Assembly (NCBI GenBank): GCA_002504525.1
Contig: DATD01000013.1
Coordinates: 12,845-40,672, forward strand
Length of the DNA stretch: 27,828 nucleotides
Reading direction: 5' to 3'
DNA from: Methanomassiliicoccus sp. UBA345
GTDB taxonomy: Archaea > Thermoplasmatota > Thermoplasmata > Methanomassiliicoccales > Methanomassiliicoccaceae
Shown here: in pieces, positions 15,158-23,615 of the stretch
Numbering within the stretch: the first letter of the stretch is position 1
How the letters are laid out: each line of letters begins with the position of its first letter
The notes under the pieces: model-generated
What the model saw: only the letters and a program-made list of their open reading frames with translations
Told to the model about the DNA's origin: nothing
The model's database searches: none
Made by a program: the position numbers and the translations under genes

Positions 15158-17281
15158 GTGATAGATTTGGATACCAATGAGAGTACCATAACCTCCACGA
15201 TCATCCGCGAGCTCATCAATAATTACCATTACGACACCGCCGACATTACTGTCCAGGTCGAAGTAGCCAGAGGGATGCGCGCCGACGCCGTGGTATACGA
15301 CGGCTCTGATGCCAAGCGCCCCATCATCATTATCGAGGCGAAGGCAAAGCTTCTGTACCCCCTTGGAGTGGAACAGCTCGCCTCGATCATGAGATCGGTC
15401 GGAGCTCCATACGGCATCCTCACTGACGGGATGCGCCGCCACTACCTAAGAATGGAGAAGGGGGAGCCCGTCGAAGTCTCTGACATTCCCCCGAAGGGCG
15501 AGCACGAGACCTTAAGTCCTGAGAAGAAATTGGGGATGCATCTGCAGTACGCCCTCGACCAGGCTTACAGCCTGATCAAGACGAGGGAGTCCCTGAGTCC
15601 CTTCGTCGCCATGCAGGAGCTGAACAAGATACTCTTGGTCGCTATCTATCTAGGCCGCGGGAAGGAACACATCTCCAGAATCGAGGATCTGTGGCGGAAG
15701 TTCGATTTCGCCAGGAACAATGCCTCGAACATGCCCTTCCAGGACCTCTTCGATGCCGCCAAGGAGGCTTACCCGGAAATATTCCCAATGGGTGAAAAGA
15801 TTAGGCTGAGGGGAGAGATCGCGCTCACCGCGCTCCAGAACCTCATACAATTTGATTTCTCGCCGAGCACAGAGAGGTCGAGGCAGTATCTCGACTTCAT
15901 CATCAAGGGGACATGGAACCTGGGTCAGTATGTGACCCCACCCTTAGTGGCAACGCTTATGGCTCGCCTGGCCCGCCCCATTCCTAGTGACAGTGTCATG
16001 GATCCGGCCTGCGGGGCCGGGTCTCTTCTCTTTTCGCTCCTGGAGCACGGGACGGCGGATGATGCCCCTCCCCATTGCGTAGGGATGGACATTAATCCGG
16101 ACACCATCATGCTTTGCCGGATCAACCTCCTGTTGATGGGAGCAGACTACCGTATTGTCGAGGTGGACAACTTCCTGCAATTAGGCCCTGCTGGTGTACC
16201 TCACTACGACATCGTTGCCATAGACCCCCCGCTCGGCCGGTCCGAGTTCGCTGATGCCATGCTCGCCGACTACCATGTCTCAGGCGGCCGAAGGCGGGTA
16301 GACAGCTACGCGCTCTTCATCGAGGGGGGGCTTCGGTCTCTGAAGGAGGGAGGGAGGATGATCGTTGCCGTTCCGCACGGCATGCTGAGCATGCCGCCGG
16401 CCTCCCAGTTGAGACGCTACCTAGCGAACGATACGCGCATTATGGGAATTATCGGCCTTCCGAAGGGGGCATATCTGCCATACTCAGGTATCGACATGGC
16501 TGTGCTCGTCCTGGAGCGAAGGCAAGGGGGGGACGGAAACGTCTTCATCGCCCAGTTACCGTCTCTGGACGCAGCGGCCATGAACAAGCTCGTCAGCAAC
16601 TTCCAGGCGTTCCGAACGGGGCAACGAGACCTCGGCGAAGGTATCCTCCTCATCGAGCAGTCCAAGCTCGGAGATAGATGGGACCCGAGGTTCTATCTGA
16701 CTGCCGCGCCCAAGCCCCCTGAGAACGCTGTGCGGCTCGGTTCGGTGGTGAAGGTGGCCAAGGGAATCAAAGTGCCCTCGACCGAATACTTCGAGGAGGG
16801 GTCCAAGGGTGGGATACCATACATCAGGATCTCAGACATGGTTGGAGGAGGTATCGACTTCTCCATGTCCCGTCGGGTGGCGGGAGGCCGTGGGACCATA
16901 ACGGTAGGGCAGGGAGATGTTCTCTTGTCCGCCTCCGGCACCATCGGTAAGGTGGCCTTGGTATATTCTGAGAGTGAGGTAGGCATACCCAGTGCCCAGG
17001 TGTATGTGCTCAGGGCTGACCGAGATCACATCCTCCCCGAGTACCTTGCTATGGTGCTGATGTCCTCGACCGTGCAGGAATATCTCGACGTATTAAAGAC
17101 CGGTCAATATATCAGCTATCTGGCGATACGAGACCTCCGAGAAGTTGCCCTGCCTGTGCCGGACCTGGAGAAGCAGGCAAACCAGGTTAATCAGTTCCGT
17201 GCAAGGGCGTCGGGCCTGTCTAGACCTACTCAGAAGGAGCTCAGGAGTATCGTGGACGCTGTGTTGGGGGGTGAGCACTGA
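15158..17281 (+). CDS. Single-chain restriction-modification-like protein (nuclease, N6-adenine methylase, target-recognition domain)
   Basis: This 707-aa protein joins three modules. Residues ~1-110 form a PD-(D/E)XK domain like the N-terminus of type I R subunits: RADAVVYDG (D43) and PIIIIEAKAK (E60, K62). A helical linker leads to an adenine-methylase domain: GQYVTPPLVATLMARLA, motif I VMDPACGAGSLLF (D282), and motif IV AIDPPLGR (D356). Residues ~527-700 resemble one half of an HsdS: ending in a coiled helix, with VRLGSVVKVAKGIKVPS and GGIPYIRISDMV. The order matches type IIG/IIL enzymes such as MmeI, without a helicase. Motif IV is DPPL where active N6 methylases have (N/D)PP(F/Y/W); loss of the aromatic residue suggests altered or lost methylation. 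It starts at GTG, is likely leaderless, and its stop overlaps the next start. Expressed opposite the CARF-HTH gene. Confidence 0.75.
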   Translation: MIDLDTNESTITSTIIRELINNYHYDTADITVQVEVARGMRADAVVYDGSDAKRPIIIIEAKAKLLYPLGVEQLASIMRSVGAPYGILTDGMRRHYLRMEKGEPVEVSDIPPKGEHETLSPEKKLGMHLQYALDQAYSLIKTRESLSPFVAMQELNKILLVAIYLGRGKEHISRIEDLWRKFDFARNNASNMPFQDLFDAAKEAYPEIFPMGEKIRLRGEIALTALQNLIQFDFSPSTERSRQYLDFIIKGTWNLGQYVTPPLVATLMARLARPIPSDSVMDPACGAGSLLFSLLEHGTADDAPPHCVGMDINPDTIMLCRINLLLMGADYRIVEVDNFLQLGPAGVPHYDIVAIDPPLGRSEFADAMLADYHVSGGRRRVDSYALFIEGGLRSLKEGGRMIVAVPHGMLSMPPASQLRRYLANDTRIMGIIGLPKGAYLPYSGIDMAVLVLERRQGGDGNVFIAQLPSLDAAAMNKLVSNFQAFRTGQRDLGEGILLIEQSKLGDRWDPRFYLTAAPKPPENAVRLGSVVKVAKGIKVPSTEYFEEGSKGGIPYIRISDMVGGGIDFSMSRRVAGGRGTITVGQGDVLLSASGTIGKVALVYSESEVGIPSAQVYVLRADRDHILPEYLAMVLMSSTVQEYLDVLKTGQYISYLAIRDLREVALPVPDLEKQANQVNQFRARASGLSRPTQKELRSIVDAVLGGEH

Positions 17282-17889
17282 TGATAGATCCAACCATCGA
17301 GAGAACCCTCCGTCTGCAGGCTACATACCAGGTGAAGTCAGTGTGGGGGCTCTCCGAGGACGAGGTGGGGGCCCGCGTAGACATAATCATGGGAAGCATC
17401 CAACACTCGAGGGCCAAGGACCGTCTGAACGACTCTCATCGTTTGCTGGTGAGGACGATCGAGCAGATCGCGTTCGACGAGGACTATGAGAAGGTTGAGG
17501 ATCCCCAGACATTCAAGGAGCTGCTGTGGGCCCTCAAGGACGTGTTCGAAGCGCTCTTCGACAGCAACATCATCGAGGAATCCGTAGACTTCAGACCTGA
17601 CAATATCATCGGCCTCAGTATGGACTTCTACCGGAGGATGAACCAAACTCTAGGCCTCATCGATAGGAGGGATCAGTTACCGTGCGGATATCCAGGCATC
17701 GCCACACTGATTGTGATGTTGCGTAACTGTACGGAGCACGACAGCAAGCCACGGGATCACATTACTGGTAAGTACTCATATGGCAACCTTCACACCTTGG
17801 TGGCCATCGCAGTGCTTTCCATTTATGCCTACCATGAGATACTTGGTGTCTGGTGCGATATAATCAACCACGAGCAGGAGGGACAGTGA
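17281..17889 (+). CDS. HEPN-domain RNase-like protein in the restriction operon
   Basis: This 202-aa, mostly helical protein has MLRNCTEHDS, with R148-N149-x3-H153, the RNxxxH signature of catalytic HEPN RNases, near the start of a late helix. The preceding region (~50-130) is helical as expected for the four-helix HEPN bundle. HEPN proteins of this sort occur inside type I restriction operons and have been proposed to act as RNA-cutting toxins released when restriction fails or is subverted; that role here is inference. Its ATG overlaps the stop of the fusion gene (TGATG), and its own TGA overlaps the ATG of hsdR, so production is tied to both neighbours. The protein has no other recognisable domain. 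It could instead be a structural HEPN partner. Confidence 0.6.
   Translation: MIDPTIERTLRLQATYQVKSVWGLSEDEVGARVDIIMGSIQHSRAKDRLNDSHRLLVRTIEQIAFDEDYEKVEDPQTFKELLWALKDVFEALFDSNIIEESVDFRPDNIIGLSMDFYRRMNQTLGLIDRRDQLPCGYPGIATLIVMLRNCTEHDSKPRDHITGKYSYGNLHTLVAIAVLSIYAYHEILGVWCDIINHEQEGQ
17878..17883 (+). promoter_or_regulatory. Ribosome binding site deciding the hsdR start
   Basis: GGAGGG lies six bases before the ATG at 17889, at normal spacing. It supports that ATG over the upstream in-frame GTG at 17853, which would overlap the HEPN gene by 37 bases. Confidence 0.6.
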
Positions 17890-20540
17890 TGGAGAACGAG
17901 GCAATCACTAGGAAGACACGCATCGATCTAGCGCTGCTGGCGGCCGGTTGGCAGTATATCGTGCCGTTCGAGCAGAGCAGGTTGTTCGGAACGGCGGCGG
18001 TGGAAGAGCATCCCACCCTATCCGGTCCCGCTGACTATGTGCTCTTCCACGACGGCACTCCGCTAGCTGTCGTTGAAGGCAAGAAGGTTTCGCTGGCACC
18101 GCAGAACGTTATCTCTCAAGCTGAACGATATGCCCGCGCATTCCAGGGCAGCGGCATCAGCTTCGGCGAGTACAATATCCCGTTCGCCTACTCGACCAAC
18201 GGCGAGGAGGTCTGGTTCAGAGACCTCCGGTGGAAGAATAGCCGGTCGCGCCAGGTATCGGGATTCCACAGCCCCGAGGCGCTGAGAGAGATGCTTCAGC
18301 GTGATTTGGCATCCTCAGAGCAGTGGCTGCGCTCGAACCCCGTGGAGCATCCATGGCTCCGGCCGTATCAGAAGGAGGCGGTCAAGAACATCGAAGATGC
18401 GATGTCCAAGGGCCGCCGGAAGATGATGGTGGCCATGGCCACCGGGACCGGCAAGACCGTCACGATCATCGAGCTGCTTCACCGCCTGCTGACGTCGAAG
18501 ACGGCGCACCGCATCCTGTTCCTGGTCGACCGACGCGCTCTGGCCGCTCAGGCATTGAGCGCCATGGCATCGTTCGAAGCTGAGCCGGGGCTCAAGTTCG
18601 ATCGCATCTACGAAGTGTATGGGCAGCGGTTCAAGCGCGAGGATCTCTGCGAAGAGGAGGGCTTCGATCCCAAGGCGCTGCCGAATGCCTACTTGACGAG
18701 GCCGAAGCTCGGCACCTCGTTCGTTTACGTATCGACGATTCAGAGAATGCGCATCAACCTCTTCGGCAACGGCAGCGAGGCTTCGACCACCGGCGACGAA
18801 GAAGACTCCTCCGACGCCGAGCGGTTGGACATACCGATGCACGCGTTCGACTGCATCATTGCCGACGAGTGCCATCGCGGATACAATCCCGACGAAGAGA
18901 GCAAGTGGCGCGAGGTGCTCGATTACTTCGATGCGGTCAAGATCGGCCTCACCGCCACGCCGGCGCTGCACACCAAGGCATACTTCGGCGAGGTCGTCTA
19001 CCAGTACGATTACGAGCGCGCCGTACGCGAAGGCTACCTGGTCGATTACGATCCCATCGTCATCTCGTCTCAGGTGCGCATGAGCGGCCTCTTCCTCAAG
19101 GAGGGCGAAGAAATCCAAGTGGTCGACACGATCACCGGACGCATCCGGTCGGAGCTGCTGGAGGACGAACGGGAGTTCAGCTCCAGCGAACTGGAGCGCG
19201 CCGTCACCGCCCCGGACAGCAATCTTAAGATCGTTCAGGAGTTCATGAAGCATGCTCGGGAGTTCGAGAAGCGGCGCGGGCACTTCCCCAAGACCATCGT
19301 CTTCGCGTCCAACGATCTGCCGCATCGGTCGCACGCCGACCAGCTGGTCAACTTCTTCCGCGATGAGGCGGGACAGGGCGATGACTTCGCATCGAAGATC
19401 ACCGGCAGTCCGACCGTAGACAGGCCGTTACAACGAATCAGAGAGTTCAGAAACCGCCCCTTGCCGTCCGTCGTCGTTACGGTCGACATGCTCTCGACCG
19501 GAGTCGATGTGCCGGCCGTCGAGGCGTTGCTGTTCGTTCGACCGGTGAGATCGCGCATCCTGTTCGAACAGATGCTCGGCCGTGGGACTCGAAAGTGCAT
19601 CGACCTTGGGAAGACGCACTTCATGGTCTTTGACGCCGTCGGCGTGCTTGACTATTTTTCCAAGGCTACGGCGTTCACTACCGATCCTCCGTCCAAGCCT
19701 ACCAGGCCGATAGCCGAGATCGTCGAAGGCATCGCCAACAACCACGACCGCGATTACAACGTGCGCGTGCTGGTCAGGCGTCTGCAGCGCATCGACAGGA
19801 ATATCACCAAGGAGGGCCGCGATGAACTGGCGGAGTTCATCCCTCAGGGCGACATCCGCGCTTTCGGCGAGCGGCTGCCGACGATGCTGATGGATAACTT
19901 CACAGAGAACGTCGAGCTCCTCAGCGACCGGCGATTCCAGTGGCTCCTGGAGAACTACCCCACGCCCCCGCCCACCTTCCTCATCGTTCCGGGAGTGGAA
20001 GACATCGTCACATCAGAGCTATTGTTCCGCACTCGGGACGGCGAGGAGCTGAAGCCCGGCGATTACATCCAGGCGTTCGAGTCATTCGTCCGGGAGAATC
20101 AGGAGAATATCGAGGCGCTGTCGATGCTGCTGACCCGCCCCAAGGAGTTCGACACCGCCGCGCTGGAAGACCTGAGAGCAAAGCTGCAATCCAGGACGGA
20201 GAACTTCTCCGAGGCGAATCTGCGCAAGGCGTACAACAACGAGATGGCCGATATCATTTCGATCGTCCGCCATGCCGCGCTGGGCGAGGCGCTGGGCACG
20301 GCGCAGGAGCGAGTAGCTCGCGCTATGACACATATCCGTAGCGGCATTACGCTGACGCCGGACCAAGATGAATGGATGAATCTCATCGAGAATCATCTGT
20401 CGCATAATTTGCTTATAGGGAAGGAGCATTTCGAGGACATCCCCTTCTCCCGTCACGGTGCCTGGAAGAAAGCCAATGCCGCGTTCGGCGGGAAGCTGGA
20501 ATCTTTACTTCACGAGATCAATCTGGCAGTGGTTCAATGA
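17889..20540 (+). CDS. hsdR: Type I restriction enzyme R subunit (nuclease-translocase)
   Basis: The 883-aa protein is a complete type I restriction subunit. At the N-terminus PADYVLFHDG (D49) and VVEGKK (E63, K65) form the nuclease site. The SF2 helicase/translocase follows: MATGTGKT (Walker A, K189), IIADECHRGY (DECH, D326), GLTATPA, and later VTVDMLSTGVDVP and QMLGRGTRKC (motifs V and VI). The C-terminal ~200 residues resemble the EcoEI-type R C-terminus that docks on the methylase. It moves along DNA and cuts it at unmethylated targets when joined to HsdM and HsdS. It starts at ATG 17889 with a good ribosome binding site. Codon use (more CGC/GCG, less AGG) differs from the two upstream genes, suggesting a separately acquired cassette. 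Confidence 0.95.
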   Translation: MENEAITRKTRIDLALLAAGWQYIVPFEQSRLFGTAAVEEHPTLSGPADYVLFHDGTPLAVVEGKKVSLAPQNVISQAERYARAFQGSGISFGEYNIPFAYSTNGEEVWFRDLRWKNSRSRQVSGFHSPEALREMLQRDLASSEQWLRSNPVEHPWLRPYQKEAVKNIEDAMSKGRRKMMVAMATGTGKTVTIIELLHRLLTSKTAHRILFLVDRRALAAQALSAMASFEAEPGLKFDRIYEVYGQRFKREDLCEEEGFDPKALPNAYLTRPKLGTSFVYVSTIQRMRINLFGNGSEASTTGDEEDSSDAERLDIPMHAFDCIIADECHRGYNPDEESKWREVLDYFDAVKIGLTATPALHTKAYFGEVVYQYDYERAVREGYLVDYDPIVISSQVRMSGLFLKEGEEIQVVDTITGRIRSELLEDEREFSSSELERAVTAPDSNLKIVQEFMKHAREFEKRRGHFPKTIVFASNDLPHRSHADQLVNFFRDEAGQGDDFASKITGSPTVDRPLQRIREFRNRPLPSVVVTVDMLSTGVDVPAVEALLFVRPVRSRILFEQMLGRGTRKCIDLGKTHFMVFDAVGVLDYFSKATAFTTDPPSKPTRPIAEIVEGIANNHDRDYNVRVLVRRLQRIDRNITKEGRDELAEFIPQGDIRAFGERLPTMLMDNFTENVELLSDRRFQWLLENYPTPPPTFLIVPGVEDIVTSELLFRTRDGEELKPGDYIQAFESFVRENQENIEALSMLLTRPKEFDTAALEDLRAKLQSRTENFSEANLRKAYNNEMADIISIVRHAALGEALGTAQERVARAMTHIRSGITLTPDQDEWMNLIENHLSHNLLIGKEHFEDIPFSRHGAWKKANAAFGGKLESLLHEINLAVVQ

Positions 20541-21967
20541 GCGATGTGGTCGGCAAACTGTGGGGATTCTGCAATACACTTAGGCATGACGGAATGAACT
20601 ATGGCAGCTACATCGAGCAGCTGACATATCTGCTGTTCCTGAAGATGGCCGACGAGAAAGGTCTTGCCGTGCCGGAAGGCTACGACTGGAACTCGCTGAC
20701 CTCAAAGTCGGGAACGGAACTATTGGAGCACTATCAACAAATGCTTCCGAAGCTGGGCAAGGAGGGCGGGCTACTGGGCAGCATATTCGCTTCGGCGATC
20801 TCACAGTTCCGCGAGCCTATCAACCTGAAGAAGCTCATCACCATGATCGACTCCGAGGAGGACGACTGGTCCTCGCTCGATGTCGACCTAAAGGCTGAAG
20901 CGTACGAAGGGCTGTTGCAGAAGTACGCCGCCGAGCAGAAGGGCGCCGGGCAGTACTTCACACCACGAGAAGCGATTCGAGCGGTCTGTCGAGTCATGCG
21001 GCCGGACATCCGCGAGAGCAAGGAGTTCACTGTTCACGATCCGGCATGCGGCACCGGCGGCTTCCTCATCGGCGCGTACGAGTGGATGCTCCTGCAGACG
21101 AAGGAGGGGGCGCAGCTTTCACCGAAGGAACGGGAGCGCCTGCGAACCAAGACATACTCGGGCGGCGAGATTGTGCTGGAGACGAAGCGCCTGGCGCTGA
21201 TGAATCTATATCTTCATGAGATAGAAGCGGACCTCTTCTTCGGCGATTCGCTGTCCGATGGCCCGCACGCCGCACGCCGATTCGACTGCGTGCTGACGAA
21301 CCCGCCTTTCGGGACTAAGGGTGCTGGCGAAGTGCCTAACCGTGAGGACTTCACGGTCACCACGAGCAACAAGCAGCTCAATTTCATGCAGCATGTGGTG
21401 CATGTTCTCAAGAACGGCGGCCGAGCGGCGATGGTCATGCCCGATAACGTGCTGTTCGAAGGCGGAGCTGGGAAAAACATACGTCAGCTGCTGATGGAGG
21501 ACTGCGACCTTCATACCATTCTACGGCTGCCGATCGGCACCTTCTCGCCGTACTCGCCCGGAGTCAAAGCGAACATACTTTTCTTCCGCAAGGGCCTGCC
21601 AACCAAGGAGGTGTGGGTGTACGATCTTCGGACGAATATCGAGAAGGTGACGAAGAGGCATCCTCTGACCGCTTCGTACTTTGAGGACTTCGAGAAGGTG
21701 TACGGCGACGATCCCAACGGTCATCCGAAGGGCGGGCGTCAGGAGACGGAGCGGTTTAGGCGGTTCTCGCGCGAGGACATCGTGGAGAGGGGCGAGAACC
21801 TCGATATCTTCTGGCTTCGCGACGAGTCACTGGAGAGCGGCGACCTGCCTGATCCTGAGACGATAGTCAGTGAGATACGCACGCACCTGCAGACGGCGCA
21901 GGACGCGCTGGACGAGCTGTCCGTGCTTCTGGAGAACGGCCGGGTGAATAGGAATGAAACACAGTAG
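20537..21967 (+). CDS. hsdM: Type I restriction-modification methylase subunit M
   Basis: The 476-aa protein is a standard N6-adenine methylase subunit. The N-terminal helical domain begins with VGKLWGFCNTLRHDGMNYGSY; QKYAAEQKGAGQYFTPREAI leads into motif I HDPACGTGGFL (D168), and LTNPPFGTKG is motif IV (N255-PPF), intact. It uses S-adenosylmethionine to methylate adenine on host DNA and, with HsdS, protects it from HsdR. It starts at ATG overlapping the hsdR stop (ATGA) and overlaps hsdS by 14 bases, so R, M and S are coupled. Unlike the upstream fusion's motif IV, this one is catalytically complete. Confidence 0.95.
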   Translation: MSDVVGKLWGFCNTLRHDGMNYGSYIEQLTYLLFLKMADEKGLAVPEGYDWNSLTSKSGTELLEHYQQMLPKLGKEGGLLGSIFASAISQFREPINLKKLITMIDSEEDDWSSLDVDLKAEAYEGLLQKYAAEQKGAGQYFTPREAIRAVCRVMRPDIRESKEFTVHDPACGTGGFLIGAYEWMLLQTKEGAQLSPKERERLRTKTYSGGEIVLETKRLALMNLYLHEIEADLFFGDSLSDGPHAARRFDCVLTNPPFGTKGAGEVPNREDFTVTTSNKQLNFMQHVVHVLKNGGRAAMVMPDNVLFEGGAGKNIRQLLMEDCDLHTILRLPIGTFSPYSPGVKANILFFRKGLPTKEVWVYDLRTNIEKVTKRHPLTASYFEDFEKVYGDDPNGHPKGGRQETERFRRFSREDIVERGENLDIFWLRDESLESGDLPDPETIVSEIRTHLQTAQDALDELSVLLENGRVNRNETQ

Positions 21968-23270
21968 TTGTTCCAGAGATACTCACTTGCATTGGGCGAA
22001 GATACCAATCGAAGATGCTCTTCAAACTATAGAGTCTGGAAAGCGCCCTAAAGGTGGCGTTAAGGACATCAGAGAGGGTGTGCCTAGCATAGGGGGAGAA
22101 CACCTCACAGTCGATGGAGGTTTTGACTTCACAAATACTCGTTTCGTTCCTTTTGAGTTTTATTCGAAAATGAATAAGGGAAAGATCGATCAAAATGATG
22201 TGCTGGTTGTAAAAGATGGAGCCACTACAGGCAAAACTGCCTTTGTGTCAGACAAATTTCCCTTTAAAGAAGCTGTGGTCAACGAACATGTTTTCATATT
22301 AAGGACAAATATAAATGTTCTCATACCCAGATTTTTATTCTATTGGATGCAATCAGAAGAAGGTCAAGACCTAGTGAGGCGGCACTTCCGGGGGGCTGCG
22401 CAAGGCGGTATAACTACCGACTTTGTTAGGGAGCCGGTTTTGCCTCTTCCCCCTCTCGCCGAGCAGCGCCGCATCGTTGCCCGGCTTGAAGAACATATGG
22501 AACATGTGAAATCCATCCGCTTACCGTGTATTGAATCAGTGAATCAAACAGAGTTGGCATTAAAATCACTATCATCTAATCTTATTGAAAAGGATGTAAG
22601 ATGGGGAACCGTAAAGGACATTGTAGCTCAGCATAAGGGAGCAGTCCGCAGTGGCCCATTCGGCAGCCAATTGCACCATGATGAATTTGTTACTTCGGGA
22701 ATTGTCGCTATCGGAACTCGTGATGTTCAGGTGGATGAACTATTATTAAAAAGCGGTTGGTATGTCACATTTGAAAAATTCAAGAAATTTGAGAGATACA
22801 AAGTATTCCCCGGAGATCTTCTTTGTACAATCGTTGGAGCCTCTATTGGTAGATTTTGCGCTGTCCCGGAAAATTTCCCCCTAGCCTTCACGACGAAACA
22901 CATTCAAGCACTGACCCTAAATCAAAAGGTCGCCAATCCTGCATTTATATCATTTATGCTGAATTTCAATACTCGCTGTCGCATAAGTATCTTTAATCAA
23001 GTTGAAGGTTCCGCTCAGCCAAGTCTAAATGCCGAGAAAATACTTGCAGCTGAAATACCGATACCGTCAATAGAAGAACAATGTCGTATCGTTAAACTAA
23101 TAGACAATGTTCGTTCCCAATTACATTTACTTAAAAATCATTGCATAGAGATCGACGAAAAATCCAGTTTACTTGAGTCCGCCATTCTAAAACAGGCATT
23201 TGAGGGCAAGCTCGTCCCCCAGGACCCCAACGACGAGGCCGCATCTGTTCTACTTGAGCGGTTGAAATAG
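21954..23270 (+). CDS. hsdS: Type I restriction-modification specificity subunit S
   Basis: The 438-aa protein has two target-recognition halves, each closed by a conserved helix. The first half ends in VLPLPPLAEQRRIVARLEEH, and the second begins WGTVKDIVAQHKGAVRSGPF and ends in IPIPSIEEQCRIVKLI. The C-terminus AFEGKLVPQDPNDEAASVLLERL is the usual family ending. HsdS reads a bipartite DNA sequence and bridges HsdM and HsdR. It begins at ATG 21954 inside the end of hsdM. Much of its length (about 22120-22380 and 22680-23180) is clearly richer in AT than hsdR and hsdM, as expected if the recognition domains were exchanged by recombination. The target sequence cannot be predicted. Confidence 0.93.
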   Translation: MKHSSCSRDTHLHWAKIPIEDALQTIESGKRPKGGVKDIREGVPSIGGEHLTVDGGFDFTNTRFVPFEFYSKMNKGKIDQNDVLVVKDGATTGKTAFVSDKFPFKEAVVNEHVFILRTNINVLIPRFLFYWMQSEEGQDLVRRHFRGAAQGGITTDFVREPVLPLPPLAEQRRIVARLEEHMEHVKSIRLPCIESVNQTELALKSLSSNLIEKDVRWGTVKDIVAQHKGAVRSGPFGSQLHHDEFVTSGIVAIGTRDVQVDELLLKSGWYVTFEKFKKFERYKVFPGDLLCTIVGASIGRFCAVPENFPLAFTTKHIQALTLNQKVANPAFISFMLNFNTRCRISIFNQVEGSAQPSLNAEKILAAEIPIPSIEEQCRIVKLIDNVRSQLHLLKNHCIEIDEKSSLLESAILKQAFEGKLVPQDPNDEAASVLLERLK

Positions 23271-23615
23271 GGGTAAGGCTACCAAGAAGAGGGCACAGGC
23301 AAAGATCCTGTGATGGCGCCATCCTATGCTCTACCCAGCTTATGTCCTTGTACTTGTCGCTGGAATTCTTACGGATTTGAACGACCTCGCTGCCCTTGAT
23401 GCTGCAGACATGAAGGTCATATCGCTTTGCCAATCCCTTTAGGTCGGCTATGTGATCTGCTTCATGGTCATGTTCGAGCCTCGCTTTGATATCAACCAGC
23501 AAACATCTAATTGGCCCCTCCAGGTAGCGACCTCACACTCTCTGCGAACGAGGAGGTAATCCTTACTAGACCTCGGGCATAGGCAGCGGCTGGCATCAAG
23601 CAGATAGACTGTCAT
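23271..23615 (-). pseudogene. Frameshifted small gene downstream of the PIN-like gene
   Basis: An ATG at 23615 (minus strand) overlaps the stop of the PIN-like gene (TGATG) and opens MTVYLLDASRCLCPRSSKDYLLVRRECEV. That frame then becomes unlike a protein, while a second frame continues smoothly RYLEGPIRCLLVDIKA and LEHDHEADHIADLKGLAKRYDL, to about KNSSDKYKDISW near 23335. A single missing base near 23530-23535 would join them into one product of roughly 90-100 aa. Beyond that the frame runs into the 3' end of hsdS with no natural end, so the gene may also have lost its tail where the restriction operon was inserted. The family is unknown. A sequencing error is the alternative to a true frameshift. 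Confidence 0.35.

Noticed and set aside
15146..15165. Small hairpin CTATCGCC/GGTGATAG at the GTG start of the fusion gene
   Set aside because: It needs a G-T pair and has almost no loop; probably chance.
17853..17888. GTG start giving a 12-residue longer HsdR
   Set aside because: ATG 17889 has a strong GGAGGG at correct spacing and the TGATG overlap seen elsewhere in the operon.
18315..19334. 339-aa open frame on the minus strand
   Set aside because: It lies wholly antisense to the helicase core of hsdR and its translation shows only the Leu/Arg/Val-rich pattern of a shadow frame in GC-rich coding DNA.
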